From NCBI GenBank assembly GCA_900540475.1, contig UQGG01000014.1, positions 1 to 64,000 of the forward strand: a DNA stretch of 64,000 nucleotides, read 5' to 3'. This document shows, piece after piece, positions 9,702-18,688 of this stretch. Within the stretch, counting starts at the first letter, position 1. Each line of letters starts with the position of its first letter. Source of the DNA: an uncultured Robinsoniella sp. (GTDB taxonomy: Bacteria; Bacillota; Clostridia; Lachnospirales; Lachnospiraceae). Under the pieces are notes generated by a model. That model did no database searches. It was not told the DNA's origin and saw only the letters and a program-made list of their open reading frames with translations. The position numbers and the translations under genes were made by a program.

Positions 9702-11087
9702 TTATTGCGCATCCAGTAATCTTTGATATTCAACATCCCAGTTTTCCACTTCTGCCTTTACATCTGCTCCATTAAAAATATTCTGGAAAGATTTATCCAT
9801 ATAAGACTGCATTCCGCTTGGAGCTGCATATTCTCCCGGAAGTTTGATAATTTCCTGAACGGTATTCCATCCTTTTGTATTGTCTAATAACTTGGTTGTA
9901 ACCGGACCCTGTTCGTAAGACACTGCTTTTTTTGTTGTAGAATATAAGCCGTCTGACTGAAGATATGTCTTGTAAACTTCCTGGTTCTCATCAAATACAT
10001 ATTTGATGAACTGGAATGCGGCATCCTTATTCTTACATGTCTCAGATACGCCCCAGTAAGAACAGTCCGCAACACAGATTTCGCTTCCATCCATAGTAGG
10101 AACTGCGAATACACCAAAGTCTTCGTTATTTTCTCCATCCAGACCTGCTGCCTGCCAGGAACCGTCAACCATCATAGCTGCTGTACCCTTCTTAAACTCT
10201 TCGGAAGCCTGGCTGTAACTTAATGACATCGCGCCTTCATAGTAATATCCATTATTAACCATATCCTGCCATTTTGTAAGAACATCAATGGTAGTTTCAT
10301 TATTCCATGTGTTTTTGCCCTCTTTTAATTCCTGGTTGAAATTCGGGTATTTGGATAATAAAGCAGTATCTCCTTCTGCAATCCAGAATGGTTCTCCTGT
10401 TGCCCAGATATCACCGGTTCCACCACACATTAACGGTACTTTGCCGGCATCTTTAATTGTCTGACACACGTTCATAAATTCATCCCAGGTTTTAGGCTCT
10501 TCCAGACTCAGTTCATTAAATATACCTTTATTGTAATAGCACTGCATCTTATACTGTTTAAAACTTGGTACTGTTATGCTCTTTCCATTATATGTACACA
10601 GTGCAGAATCCTCGAAAAGATCCAGAACATCCTGCGGTACTTCTGTAAATATACCATCCATTGTTGCCAGCTGTTCTGCCTCAATTACAACGTCAGGGAA
10701 ATTACCGCTGCTTAACATGGTTTTCCAGAAGGAAGCTCTGTCATCACCGGTTGCCAGAACCTTCTCTACTTTAATCTCGGGATTAGCTTCTTCAAATGAA
10801 TCAATCATTCCCTGCCAGATCTCTGCTGTGATATTATCTGTTTCAAACACACCAAAGGTAATTGTGGTCTGTCCTTCACTTCCGGTATCGTCTGCTGCTG
10901 CTGTGTCCGCTGCTTTTGTTTCATCAGCTGCTGCCGTTTCTTTTTTCGTATCCTCTGATGCAGCTGCTTCTTTTGTTTCTGCTGTGGTTGAACTGGTTTC
11001 AGTCTTACCACCTCCGCACCCTGCTATAAATGTTGCCGTCATACATGCTGTCAATAAAACTGCTATTATTTTTCTTCTTCTTTTCAA
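9702..11087 (-). CDS. extracellular sugar-binding lipoprotein of CUT1 ABC importer
   Basis: This 461-residue protein has a lipoprotein signal (MKRRRKIIAVLL ... FIAGC, lipidated Cys24). An Ala/Glu/Thr/Asp-rich linker of about 50 residues precedes a family-1 solute-binding fold. The fold contains the usual segments TITFGVFETDN, AAMMVDGSWQAAGL and YWGVSETCKNKDAAFQFIKY. The start codon is a TTG at 11087 behind AAAAGGAGG, with no better in-frame start. It is the first gene of the leftward operon and should capture an oligosaccharide for the two permeases. GH38 in the operon points to a mannose-containing ligand, but that is an inference. Confidence 0.92.
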   Translation of the reverse strand: MKRRRKIIAVLLTACMTATFIAGCGGGKTETSSTTAETKEAAASEDTKKETAAADETKAADTAAADDTGSEGQTTITFGVFETDNITAEIWQGMIDSFEEANPEIKVEKVLATGDDRASFWKTMLSSGNFPDVVIEAEQLATMDGIFTEVPQDVLDLFEDSALCTYNGKSITVPSFKQYKMQCYYNKGIFNELSLEEPKTWDEFMNVCQTIKDAGKVPLMCGGTGDIWATGEPFWIAEGDTALLSKYPNFNQELKEGKNTWNNETTIDVLTKWQDMVNNGYYYEGAMSLSYSQASEEFKKGTAAMMVDGSWQAAGLDGENNEDFGVFAVPTMDGSEICVADCSYWGVSETCKNKDAAFQFIKYVFDENQEVYKTYLQSDGLYSTTKKAVSYEQGPVTTKLLDNTKGWNTVQEIIKLPGEYAAPSGMQSYMDKSFQNIFNGADVKAEVENWDVEYQRLLDAQ

Positions 11088-11243
11088 AACTGTATCCTCC
11101 TTTTATCTCTTTTTAATCCCGCACAACGTGCCTGATGAATATATCTGGATATCCGTTTGGCGGGTGCCGCGGGGTGCAAGATCCCTCATCTCACTGCGGG
11201 GTCTTTGATTGATCGTAACTCACCGGTTTGCTTTGATGTCTAC

Positions 11244-11272
11244 ATTATATTTCAGAAATAAGCGGGTTACAA
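11244..11272 (-). promoter_or_regulatory. sigma-A-type promoter of the mannosidase/ABC operon
   Basis: On the minus strand TTGTAA and TATAAT are separated by exactly 17 bases. This is a close match to the vegetative consensus and leaves a leader of about 150 bases before the TTG start of the binding-protein gene. The GC-rich leader (11150-11210) could fold but has no clear terminator. The promoter lies between the divergent operons, where an AraC-type regulator would be expected to bind. Confidence 0.65.
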
Positions 11273-11383
11273 TTTCACAAATTATAGAACTCTTTCGAAA
11301 ATCGTAGGTCATATTGCAATTTATCTTTATTTAATATAGTATTGATTCAAATATTATACAAAGAGACGGAAAGTGAGCGTATC

Positions 11384-13183
11384 ATGAAAATAAGAAAACG
11401 GATAGAAAATACCAGCATCTTTACCAAAATCTCTTTTGCAACAGTTGTACTTATTATACTGTGTTCATTAGCCACCAGTTCATTCCAGCTGATTAATTTT
11501 ACGTTGAATATCAAAGGGCGGGATCAGCTTCTTGTCAGCGAGGCAGCCGAAAGAATTGAACAGTTTATGCTGGATAAATATAATATGATGTACAATCAAC
11601 GTATCTTAATGCACTCCACTGACCATATAGCCAATATAATTTCCTCCACCAGAACAAACCCATCTGAGATTTACCAATCCGGGAATCTGAATAAAATAAC
11701 CGATTACCTGACTGCCTTATGTTATTCCGATCACATGATTATGGACACCATCCTCTTTACGTCCGACGGCAAAAATGCGTTTTCCTATTCCAATGTCAGC
11801 AGCCGCAAGATCTCCATCAGCTATGATTACAACGCTCTGCCTTATATAAAAGAATTTCAGGATGCATCGGAAACACTCACTACTATTTATGATGCAGCTC
11901 CTCCCTATCTGCCGCAGTCCTCCAAGGGAAATGACGGAGTTGTTACATTTATCGGCAAACTGTATGACATGAATTATCCAACGAAAAAAATCGTGACCGG
12001 ATATCTGATGATGAATTTTTCTCCGGAGGAAATCAGTTCCACATACAATGAAATTGACAATGCCGCAGACGGGGAATATCTGGTTGTAAACGGAACTTCA
12101 AAAATAATTTACTCCAATAATCCCTCCTACATTAACCTGAAGTACAAAAAGGGGTTTCTTCCGGAAAGTGATATTCTGTCCAATAAGACAATCAGCCTGT
12201 CAGGGCTTAAGATCGTTAGTGCAGTATCGGGTGAAAAACTAATGAAAAACGTCTGGGGTATCATACAGAAAATTATACTGGTAACCGGTCTCAGTATTCT
12301 GTGCCTGATTACCATTGTTACCGTGCTGCACAAATATTACAAAGGTCGGTTCCATGACCTGGCTTCTGCAATTACTCTGATCAGCCAGGGGGATTTTAAT
12401 ACCCGGCTGCCGGTAAATTCTGATGATGAAATCGGATATTTAAGCCAGACCTTTAATACCATGTGCGAAACTCTGGATCTGTATATCAAAAAAACCTATC
12501 TGGCTGAAACCCAGCGGCGGACAGCCGAACTCTACGCCCTCCAGGCACAGATTAACCCGCATTTTCTGGCTAATACCCTGGAAAGCATCCGTATGAGGGC
12601 ATTGGAAGACGATAACTATGAAGTAGCCGAAATGCTGGCTAATCTTGGAAATCTTTTCCACTGGATGAAAGATTTTAATCATGATATTGTTTATTTGGAG
12701 GATGAAATAGATTATATAGAATCTTATCTGGAGCTGCAAAAATTCCGATTTGGCGATAAGCTGTGCGTTTTAATGAATGTACCTCCCGACATTCTCTATT
12801 TTGGCATACCTAAATTTACACTCCAGCCAATAATTGAAAATAACCTAACCCATGGCTTTCCTCAAAATGGACAGCCCCTTGAAATCAGTATTCATTTCCA
12901 GGTCTGCGACAATACCATTACGCTGACTATTACCGATAACGGCACCGGTATGCGTGAAGAAACACTCTCTGACCTCCAGGATCATATCGCCGGCATCCAG
13001 ACACACTCTTCTTATGGTCTGGCACTAAGGAATGTTCATACGAGAATCCAGCTTTTGTTTGGAAAGCAATACGGACTCAGTATTAACAGTAAATTATACA
13101 GAGGCACTGCGGTAGTAGTTACGCTTCCTGCCTTAGAGAAAAAGGAGATGGAGAAATATGTACAAAATGATTATTGTGGATGA
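11384..13183 (+). CDS. sensor histidine kinase, YesM/LytS type
   Basis: The 599-residue membrane kinase starts at the ATG at 11384. A TTG 42 bases upstream is in frame but has no ribosome site. TM1 (~16-38) and TM2 (~293-316) flank an extracellular sensor region of about 250 residues. A HAMP linker (~320-370, ISQGDFNTRLPVNSDDEIGYL) follows, then a His_kinase domain whose phospho-acceptor is His393 in QINPHFLANTL. The HATPase domain has LQPIIENNLTHGF, TDNGTGM and GLALRNVHTRI. The response-regulator gene overlaps its 3' end by 26 bases. The pair is divergent from the mannosidase/ABC operon, and such pairs in Firmicutes sense sugars and activate the neighbouring transporter. The signal here is not known. 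Confidence 0.92.
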   Translation: MKIRKRIENTSIFTKISFATVVLIILCSLATSSFQLINFTLNIKGRDQLLVSEAAERIEQFMLDKYNMMYNQRILMHSTDHIANIISSTRTNPSEIYQSGNLNKITDYLTALCYSDHMIMDTILFTSDGKNAFSYSNVSSRKISISYDYNALPYIKEFQDASETLTTIYDAAPPYLPQSSKGNDGVVTFIGKLYDMNYPTKKIVTGYLMMNFSPEEISSTYNEIDNAADGEYLVVNGTSKIIYSNNPSYINLKYKKGFLPESDILSNKTISLSGLKIVSAVSGEKLMKNVWGIIQKIILVTGLSILCLITIVTVLHKYYKGRFHDLASAITLISQGDFNTRLPVNSDDEIGYLSQTFNTMCETLDLYIKKTYLAETQRRTAELYALQAQINPHFLANTLESIRMRALEDDNYEVAEMLANLGNLFHWMKDFNHDIVYLEDEIDYIESYLELQKFRFGDKLCVLMNVPPDILYFGIPKFTLQPIIENNLTHGFPQNGQPLEISIHFQVCDNTITLTITDNGTGMREETLSDLQDHIAGIQTHSSYGLALRNVHTRIQLLFGKQYGLSINSKLYRGTAVVVTLPALEKKEMEKYVQNDYCG

Positions 13184-14717
13184 TGAACCCCTGATCCGTT
13201 CCGGCCTGCGGAATCTGATCGAATGGGAAGTCTACGGAATTGAAATTGTTGCTGAATCGGAGGATGGGATGAAAGCCTATCTGAACATCAAAGACCAGCA
13301 TATTGATATCGCTCTCATTGATATCAATATGCCCAATATGAACGGGCTGGAATTGATTGAGCTCTGTTCCCACCTGGCATACTGTCCGAAGTTTATCATT
13401 CTCAGCGGATACAATGATTTTGAGTACGTTCGCACAGCAATGCAGCATGGAGCAGTTAATTATCTGCTAAAACCCGTTAACCAGGAAGAGCTGACTAATA
13501 CCATAATGTCTACGGTTCATATGCTGGACGATACGCAGACACAGAAGCAGCAATTCCAGGAAAGTATGATGGCACTTCGAAATGACATTTTAGTAAGGGT
13601 ATTGACCAACCGGATTGACACCCGGGAACTGCGTGAGAAATGCCGATTTGTCAATCTTACCTTCCGCTGCAGTAAAATGCGCGTCGGGCTGCTGAAACCC
13701 TTATTTCACAGCGGGGAACGGTCCATGAAATGGGCAGATTTCTCCACCGCCAGGTTGTGTGAAAAGATCTGCCGGGATACCTGCGACTGCTATGGGGCAA
13801 TTGACACATCTGACAATATTATTCTTATTTTCAAGGATTATGCGTACTCCTTAACAAATGCCGATTATGACCGCCTGCTTCAGACCTGTGTCAGGCAGTT
13901 AAAGGACCGCATTTCATTTCCAGTAATAACTTCTATTAGCGAAAACGCATCTACGGTGCATGACCTGTCTGCTTCCTACATATACTGCCTTCAATCTGCA
14001 GAACGTAAAGAAATCATGCAGAATCTGTTTCAGAAAGATACCATTGTTCAGCTTGAAAAAGATATTTCCTATACCTTCGACTATTCCAGCCTTGCAAATA
14101 TTATTGAAGCACGTGACAGTACGTCCCTGCTGGAATTGCTCCGCCAGTACTTTGCCGAAATGCTTCGCCAGGATAACAACAACAACCTGGAAAATATCAA
14201 ATATCAACTGATTGAGTTTATTATCTGTTCCATGCAGGAACTGAAGTCATCACTTTTCTCCAGCGCAGACATAGAAGTTCAAAAAAAAGAGGCGTTCCGT
14301 ATAATCGAATCGTCACACTCCCTTTCTGAACTGGAAGAAAAGCTATTTCATTTATTTACCACCCTTATGGATCAGCTCGATGAAAACACCAACCCCACCT
14401 ACTCATTCCTGATTCAAAACACACTCAGCTATGTGCGGAACAATTACCAGGATATCAATCTCTCCCTGAAAACACTTGCAATACAATTAAACGTAAATGC
14501 TGCCTATCTGGGCCGCCAGTTTGCTATGGAAACAAGCGAATACTTTTCCGACTATCTAAATCGTATTCGTATTGCCAAAGCAATTCACTTATTAAAAAGC
14601 AGTTCCCATAAAACCGCATCAATTGCAGAATCTGTTGGGTTTGCAAATATAACATACTTCTTTACTATCTTCAAAAAAACCACTGGAAAAAGACCCGGAG
14701 ATTTCCGGAAAAGCTGA
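13158..14717 (+). CDS. response regulator with AraC-type DNA-binding domain, YesN type
   Basis: This is a 519-residue protein. The receiver domain (1-120) has the acidic DDE cluster (8-10), phospho-acceptor Asp55 in LIDINMPNMNG and the Lys of YLLKPVN. A middle linker of about 280 residues follows. The C-terminal AraC helix-turn-helix (~415-519) includes LSLKTLAIQLNVNAAYLGR and ITYFFTIFKKTTGKRPGDFRK. The start follows AAGGAGATGGAGAAAT inside the kinase gene, so the two are co-translated. It should receive phosphate from the adjacent kinase and activate the divergent sugar operon. A strong terminator ends the transcript. Confidence 0.93.
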   Translation: MYKMIIVDDEPLIRSGLRNLIEWEVYGIEIVAESEDGMKAYLNIKDQHIDIALIDINMPNMNGLELIELCSHLAYCPKFIILSGYNDFEYVRTAMQHGAVNYLLKPVNQEELTNTIMSTVHMLDDTQTQKQQFQESMMALRNDILVRVLTNRIDTRELREKCRFVNLTFRCSKMRVGLLKPLFHSGERSMKWADFSTARLCEKICRDTCDCYGAIDTSDNIILIFKDYAYSLTNADYDRLLQTCVRQLKDRISFPVITSISENASTVHDLSASYIYCLQSAERKEIMQNLFQKDTIVQLEKDISYTFDYSSLANIIEARDSTSLLELLRQYFAEMLRQDNNNNLENIKYQLIEFIICSMQELKSSLFSSADIEVQKKEAFRIIESSHSLSELEEKLFHLFTTLMDQLDENTNPTYSFLIQNTLSYVRNNYQDINLSLKTLAIQLNVNAAYLGRQFAMETSEYFSDYLNRIRIAKAIHLLKSSSHKTASIAESVGFANITYFFTIFKKTTGKRPGDFRKS

Positions 14718-14733
14718 TTTACATCTGGTAACA

Positions 14734-14785
14734 AATAAGAGGCTCCCTGCCGGTTCATCGACGGGGAGCCTCTTATTCTTTTATA
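14734..14785 (+). terminator. rho-independent terminator after the two-component genes
   Basis: A perfect 14-bp inverted repeat (AATAAGAGGCTCCC at 14734-14747 and its complement at 14764-14777) with a 16-base loop is followed by TCTTTTATATTT. It lies between convergent genes and may also work weakly in the other direction. Confidence 0.85.
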
Positions 14786-14845
14786 TTTAGATATAATATA
14801 TAAATTATGATTTCTTTTTAAGCGCTTATTAGAATCATATAGTTT

Positions 14846-16384
14846 TTATTCTTCAAAAGAAACCTCGGTATGGTACAGGGATTTCTCATCCAGATACTGC
14901 TTATAAGTCTTGGTTTTCTTCTTTTCTTCATAATCCGGAGACCAGTAATAACCTTTTATTTCATCCATATACTGTATATAGTCACAAATATAAAGATAAA
15001 CTGTGCTGGTATCCCTGCCATAGAGCTGGTAGGTATCTGTAAAACTGCCCTGGTAATCCATCAATTCGCCGTTCTTATCTAACATAACCAGAAAATAATC
15101 ATAATTCAGTTTATCAGAAGGAATGATTATCTGTGCAGATATTTCATAAGGTGTTTTTTCAATTTTGGAAATACCAAGACCATCTGCATTGGTGTCATTA
15201 AGTTCGATGATACTGGTCCTGGAGGTATCCAGTGCAACATCGAACTGGAAGTCCCAATTCCCCTCATATTTCTTAACCAGATTGTCATATACCACACCAG
15301 TATCACCCTCCGGGAAAGTAACCGTTCTTGCTTTTGTCTCAAATAGTTCTCCCGAGATATCGGTAATATTTAAATTATAAGTAAAGCTATCTGGAATAGG
15401 AATCGGTTTACCAATATCCGGGAACTTTTCCTTCAATTTTAAATTATACTCATCAACCTTTTTTGCCGCTTCATCAGTAGACATGTCATCTGTCCAGTAA
15501 TCGTTGATATCAAGCCCAGTTGCCGCTATCTCCTCATCTGTAGGGTAGTAGGAAAACTGGTCCAGTGGTACACGATAAATTCCTGCAAAGGTATGATTAT
15601 CAATAAACTGACCCTCTATATACAGTTCCGGTCCCACATCAATATCTGAGAAACTAAAGCTTGCCGTCCCATTTAACGATAATACATCATAATCTAAAAT
15701 ATAATCATCCATATTTTTTGTTCTTATAAAATCCTGTGGGAACTCTTCCTCATTTTTAATGCTCATAGCCAGATATAATGCTTTTGTACTATAATATACT
15801 TCCGAAACCGTAACCGTTAATCCATTTGAAGATTTGACATATTTACTTTCTTCACCTGTATTTACTTTTTCATCATTTTCGGCATTAACAGCCTCTGCTT
15901 TGGATTTGGCATTTCCATCTTTGTCATTCTCTGTTATCCCGGCATTTGTTTTGCCAGTATTTTTATCAGCAGGGTCCATTTTGTTAATCTCTGTATTAGC
16001 ATTTTGTGTTTTAGCATTTTCTGTTTTATTATTCTCTGTATTATCATTCTCTGTATTAGTAATTTCTGTTTCAAGATCAGCATCATCTGCTCCTTCTGTC
16101 ACCAAAACCTCTGCCGTGGAACTGAAATCTCCCTTATAACTCACTGTAGTCTCCACCCGTTCAAATATATGCCCGATTAAAGGGATTTTAGCTGCCAGGG
16201 CAGGATTAGATACGCAGAACAAAGAAAAAACGGCTACAGCGGCAGCAATGCCTGTTGTCGTGGTAATAAATTTCTTCCTCCGCTGTCTTTTTTTTAATTT
16301 AACAGCTTTCTTAACTCCTTTATCAATTACGTCATCTATATTTTCCGGTATTGGAATTTCATCAAATTCATTTTTACTAAGCAT
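14846..16384 (-). CDS. anti-sigma factor-like membrane protein, DUF4179 family
   Basis: This 512-residue protein has a cytoplasmic N-terminal segment of about 38 residues with a basic stretch (KLKKRQRRKK) and one transmembrane helix (~42-62). Next comes a low-complexity Asn/Thr/Glu/Lys-rich segment (~115-180, repeated NTEN-like units), then extracellular beta-rich domains as in DUF4179/DUF5643 proteins. It overlaps the ECF sigma gene by 8 bases. In this family the short cytoplasmic part binds the cognate sigma factor and the outer part senses an envelope signal. That role is inferred from synteny and architecture. Confidence 0.8.
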   Translation of the reverse strand: MLSKNEFDEIPIPENIDDVIDKGVKKAVKLKKRQRRKKFITTTTGIAAAVAVFSLFCVSNPALAAKIPLIGHIFERVETTVSYKGDFSSTAEVLVTEGADDADLETEITNTENDNTENNKTENAKTQNANTEINKMDPADKNTGKTNAGITENDKDGNAKSKAEAVNAENDEKVNTGEESKYVKSSNGLTVTVSEVYYSTKALYLAMSIKNEEEFPQDFIRTKNMDDYILDYDVLSLNGTASFSFSDIDVGPELYIEGQFIDNHTFAGIYRVPLDQFSYYPTDEEIAATGLDINDYWTDDMSTDEAAKKVDEYNLKLKEKFPDIGKPIPIPDSFTYNLNITDISGELFETKARTVTFPEGDTGVVYDNLVKKYEGNWDFQFDVALDTSRTSIIELNDTNADGLGISKIEKTPYEISAQIIIPSDKLNYDYFLVMLDKNGELMDYQGSFTDTYQLYGRDTSTVYLYICDYIQYMDEIKGYYWSPDYEEKKKTKTYKQYLDEKSLYHTEVSFEE

Positions 16385-16928
16385 AGATATACCCCTCTTT
16401 CAATATCGTGCGCAGTTTCTTTTTTGCCTTTGACAGGTCTGATTTAATGGTACCCTCTGGCTTTGAAGACATTTTCGATATCTCTGATATCGTCAGCCCC
16501 TCAAAATATTTTAGTACAATTAGCGTCCGGTATGGCTCATCCAGCTGACTTACCGCATCATGGAGATCCATTTTTTCTTCCTGGGAAATGCCGCTTTCCA
16601 CCAGCATCTCTGCAGCTTCCGGTAATTCATCCTGGGCATAAGGAATTACTTTGGATGACTTACGATACATTTGCATAGCACAGTTATATAGTATTCTGGT
16701 AATCCAGGTCTTAAAATACTGAGGTTCTCTCAGATTATGAATTGCCAGCAACCCCTGAACGGTAGTCTCCTGAAGAACATCCAGTGCCAAATCCTGATTT
16801 TTCACATAGGAAAATGCTGTTCGGTAAAGATATTCTTTATGAAATTTAATTAGCTCTCCATAAGCCTGTGAATCGCCCTTTTTTGCCTTTCGGACAAGCA
16901 ACAGATCTTCTTCCTGCATGTTCTCCAT
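16377..16928 (-). CDS. ECF RNA polymerase sigma factor
   Basis: The 183-residue product has region 2 (AYGELIKFHKEYLYRTAFSY, then DLALDVLQET and FKTWITRILYNC) and region 4 (LDEPYRTLIVLKYFEGLTIS, EISKMSSKPEGTIKSDLSKA). I chose the ATG at 16928 behind GAAAGGAAT. A TTG 42 bases upstream lacks a ribosome site. It directs polymerase to a small regulon, probably including its own operon, and should be held inactive by the membrane protein whose gene overlaps its end. Confidence 0.92.
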   Translation of the reverse strand: MENMQEEDLLLVRKAKKGDSQAYGELIKFHKEYLYRTAFSYVKNQDLALDVLQETTVQGLLAIHNLREPQYFKTWITRILYNCAMQMYRKSSKVIPYAQDELPEAAEMLVESGISQEEKMDLHDAVSQLDEPYRTLIVLKYFEGLTISEISKMSSKPEGTIKSDLSKAKKKLRTILKEGYIYA

Positions 16929-16970
16929 TTTTATATTATTCCTTTCGCTTCGCCCTTTATATAACAACAA

Positions 16971-17483
16971 ATAGATACAAACCTAAAAGATGTATTTGTA
17001 TTTATTAATGGCTGGTTATTATTGCTGTTTATAATTAGTATTTATTATTGTAATTTGTTATTGCTGTTTATTATATCAGCTTCTTATAATTAATGCTTTT
17101 CTTGTTTCATTATTTATGTGCACATTGATTAGATGATCTATCAAGAAAAAAGGTTGCGCTTTTTCCATTTTTTTATTATATTCTTATAATAAATAATATT
17201 ACAGGGCAAATTTACAATCTTAAACAAAAAACAGAGATAATCCATTCCTGGATCATCCCTTAAGTTTAATCATATGCACATATGAATAATAGATAAACGC
17301 CTTGCAAAAGCATTATAACAGTCTGTGGCACTTTCATTAACTTTCTTTCAATATGCAGTATTATACATAAATCAGATTATTACAAATGCGAATAATTATT
17401 CTTGTTTACTATTAACACTTTGTACAGAATTGAATTAATCTATAGCAGCATATATGAATATTAGACTAGCTATAATAGGATTT
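16971..17483. other. AT-rich intergenic region upstream of the sigma gene
   Basis: About 510 bases without a credible gene. It contains a 14-bp direct repeat, TTATTGCTGTTTAT, at 17019-17032 and 17058-17071, in the probable promoter region of the ECF sigma operon, and several short AT palindromes. I see no RNA gene or terminator here. Confidence 0.5.
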
Positions 17484-17530
17484 GAAAAAACAAAAAAACA
17501 GAGACCCCAATACAACAGGCATCTCTGTTT
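17484..17530 (-). terminator. terminator downstream of tRNA-Arg
   Basis: On the minus strand AAACAGAGA and its complement TCTCTGTTT enclose a loop of about 17 bases, followed by a T-rich run (TTTTTTGTTTTTT). It lies 16 bases past the tRNA 3' end. Confidence 0.8.
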
Positions 17531-17545
17531 AAATTTTTACTTAAC

Positions 17546-17617
17546 CGTCCCCTGCAGGAATCGAACCTGCACTTAATCCTTAGGAGGGATTCGTAATATC
17601 CATTTTACTAAGGGGAC
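17546..17617 (-). tRNA. tRNA-Arg(CCU)
   Basis: The minus strand folds as a 72-base cloverleaf. The acceptor is GTCCCCT/AGGGGAC with discriminator G, the D arm is GTAA...TTAC, the anticodon stem is AATCC/GGATT with loop CTCCTAA (anticodon CCT), and the T arm is GCAGG-TTCGATT-CCTGC. It reads AGG arginine codons. The 3' CCA is not encoded. A terminator follows. Confidence 0.95.
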
Positions 17618-17687
17618 AAGCATAAAAGTTACTTTATAAATATTACACTTTTTAACCTGAAAAGTCAAGTCAATTTAAACATTTACT

Positions 17688-17728
17688 TAAAAAAACAGCC
17701 ATTGCCAGCATATGCACAATAGCTGTTT
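17688..17728 (-). terminator. terminator of the DUF3881 gene
   Basis: Minus-strand AAACAGCTATTG pairs with CAATGGCTGTTT (one G-U pair) over a loop of about 12 bases and is followed by TTTTAAG. It starts 16 bases after the stop codon. Confidence 0.8.
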
Positions 17729-17743
17729 GAAACACAACACTTT

Positions 17744-18619
17744 TTATTCCGGAAAATTCAAATGTCCCTGAAGCCAGATTACACCTTTGAATCTTCTTCC
17801 TTCTTCCGGAACTCCTAATAAATCTTTTTCATTTATACAGATATCAAATACCATCTCATTGCACAATATTTTCATCTGATAAATTTCTTCCTGGCTCAAT
17901 GTATTTTTTACTTTATTACAGGTTTTAATTTCACCCATGATATGATACTGATCGCATTCCATGCCGTAAGGCATGAAAAATGTATCAACAATCGTAAATA
18001 CATCTTCCTGCATAATGCGTCTGGATATCATTGTATAAGTATCTATATCTTCTAACGTCAGGCTTTCAATTGCATCTTCATCACCGTTTCTTGCTGCCGC
18101 AATTAAATGATTTCGATTCTTTGTAGCCTCTTTATCGGTATCAATCTGCTGTTCACTTTTCTGAATCGGAAGTAAGATCTTTCCTTTTGTGGATAATCCC
18201 GAAAATGTAGTACTAATATTTTGGCCGCTTAATTTATTTAAATTAGCCTGCATCTTATAATCTGCTGCATTCTGGAGATAAAAAATCAAAGATACTCCTA
18301 CTCTGATATCTTCACACACACCTGCAAAGGATTCTTTGCCTACATGTTTTTCAATTACCAGATCTTCATCACTGGTAATTCCAGTCCCTCTGAAATACGG
18401 AAAATAATATTCCTGGTGGAACCCCTGCTCATCTAATTCCCCGCAAACTGTAATGCCTATATCCTGGCCAAAATCTTTTGACATCTCAATAAATGCACCT
18501 TCATTTTCTTCTACCACTTGCTTCTTTTCATTATTTTCACAGATGTCTTTCACGATCTGATCCACTTCTTTTCTTTTCTCCAGGTTGCTAAAACCGATTG
18601 CCCTTAAATAACTGTGCAC
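17744..18619 (-). CDS. DUF3881 family protein of unknown function
   Basis: This 291-residue protein (MHSYLRAIGFSNLEKRKEVD at its start) matches my recollection of the DUF3881 family found in Lachnospiraceae near serS. It has no signal peptide, membrane segment or recognisable catalytic motif and is mixed alpha/beta and acidic. The start is the GTG at 18619, eight bases after GGAGG. The GTG three codons upstream is part of the ribosome site itself (GGAGGTG) and cannot be used. It follows serS on the same strand after about 70 bases and may share its transcript. The function is not known. Confidence 0.75.
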   Translation of the reverse strand: MHSYLRAIGFSNLEKRKEVDQIVKDICENNEKKQVVEENEGAFIEMSKDFGQDIGITVCGELDEQGFHQEYYFPYFRGTGITSDEDLVIEKHVGKESFAGVCEDIRVGVSLIFYLQNAADYKMQANLNKLSGQNISTTFSGLSTKGKILLPIQKSEQQIDTDKEATKNRNHLIAAARNGDEDAIESLTLEDIDTYTMISRRIMQEDVFTIVDTFFMPYGMECDQYHIMGEIKTCNKVKNTLSQEEIYQMKILCNEMVFDICINEKDLLGVPEEGRRFKGVIWLQGHLNFPE

Positions 18620-18688
18620 TACATTCACCTCCTTACAATCAATTTTTTGTGATCATGCTCTTTTAACTGACTTATCTTTAGTTCTAAA

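Noticed and set aside
10576..11208. A 210-residue plus-strand frame opposite the binding-lipoprotein gene
   Set aside because: It mirrors the Ala/Glu/Thr-rich linker as Ser/Val-rich sequence and is a shadow of the real gene.
11160..11215. T-box-like string (GGGTGCCGCGGGG) in the leader between the divergent sugar operon and sensor kinase
   Set aside because: It lacks the conserved TGGNACCGCG core, stem I and a downstream terminator, and the flanking genes are not amino-acid related.
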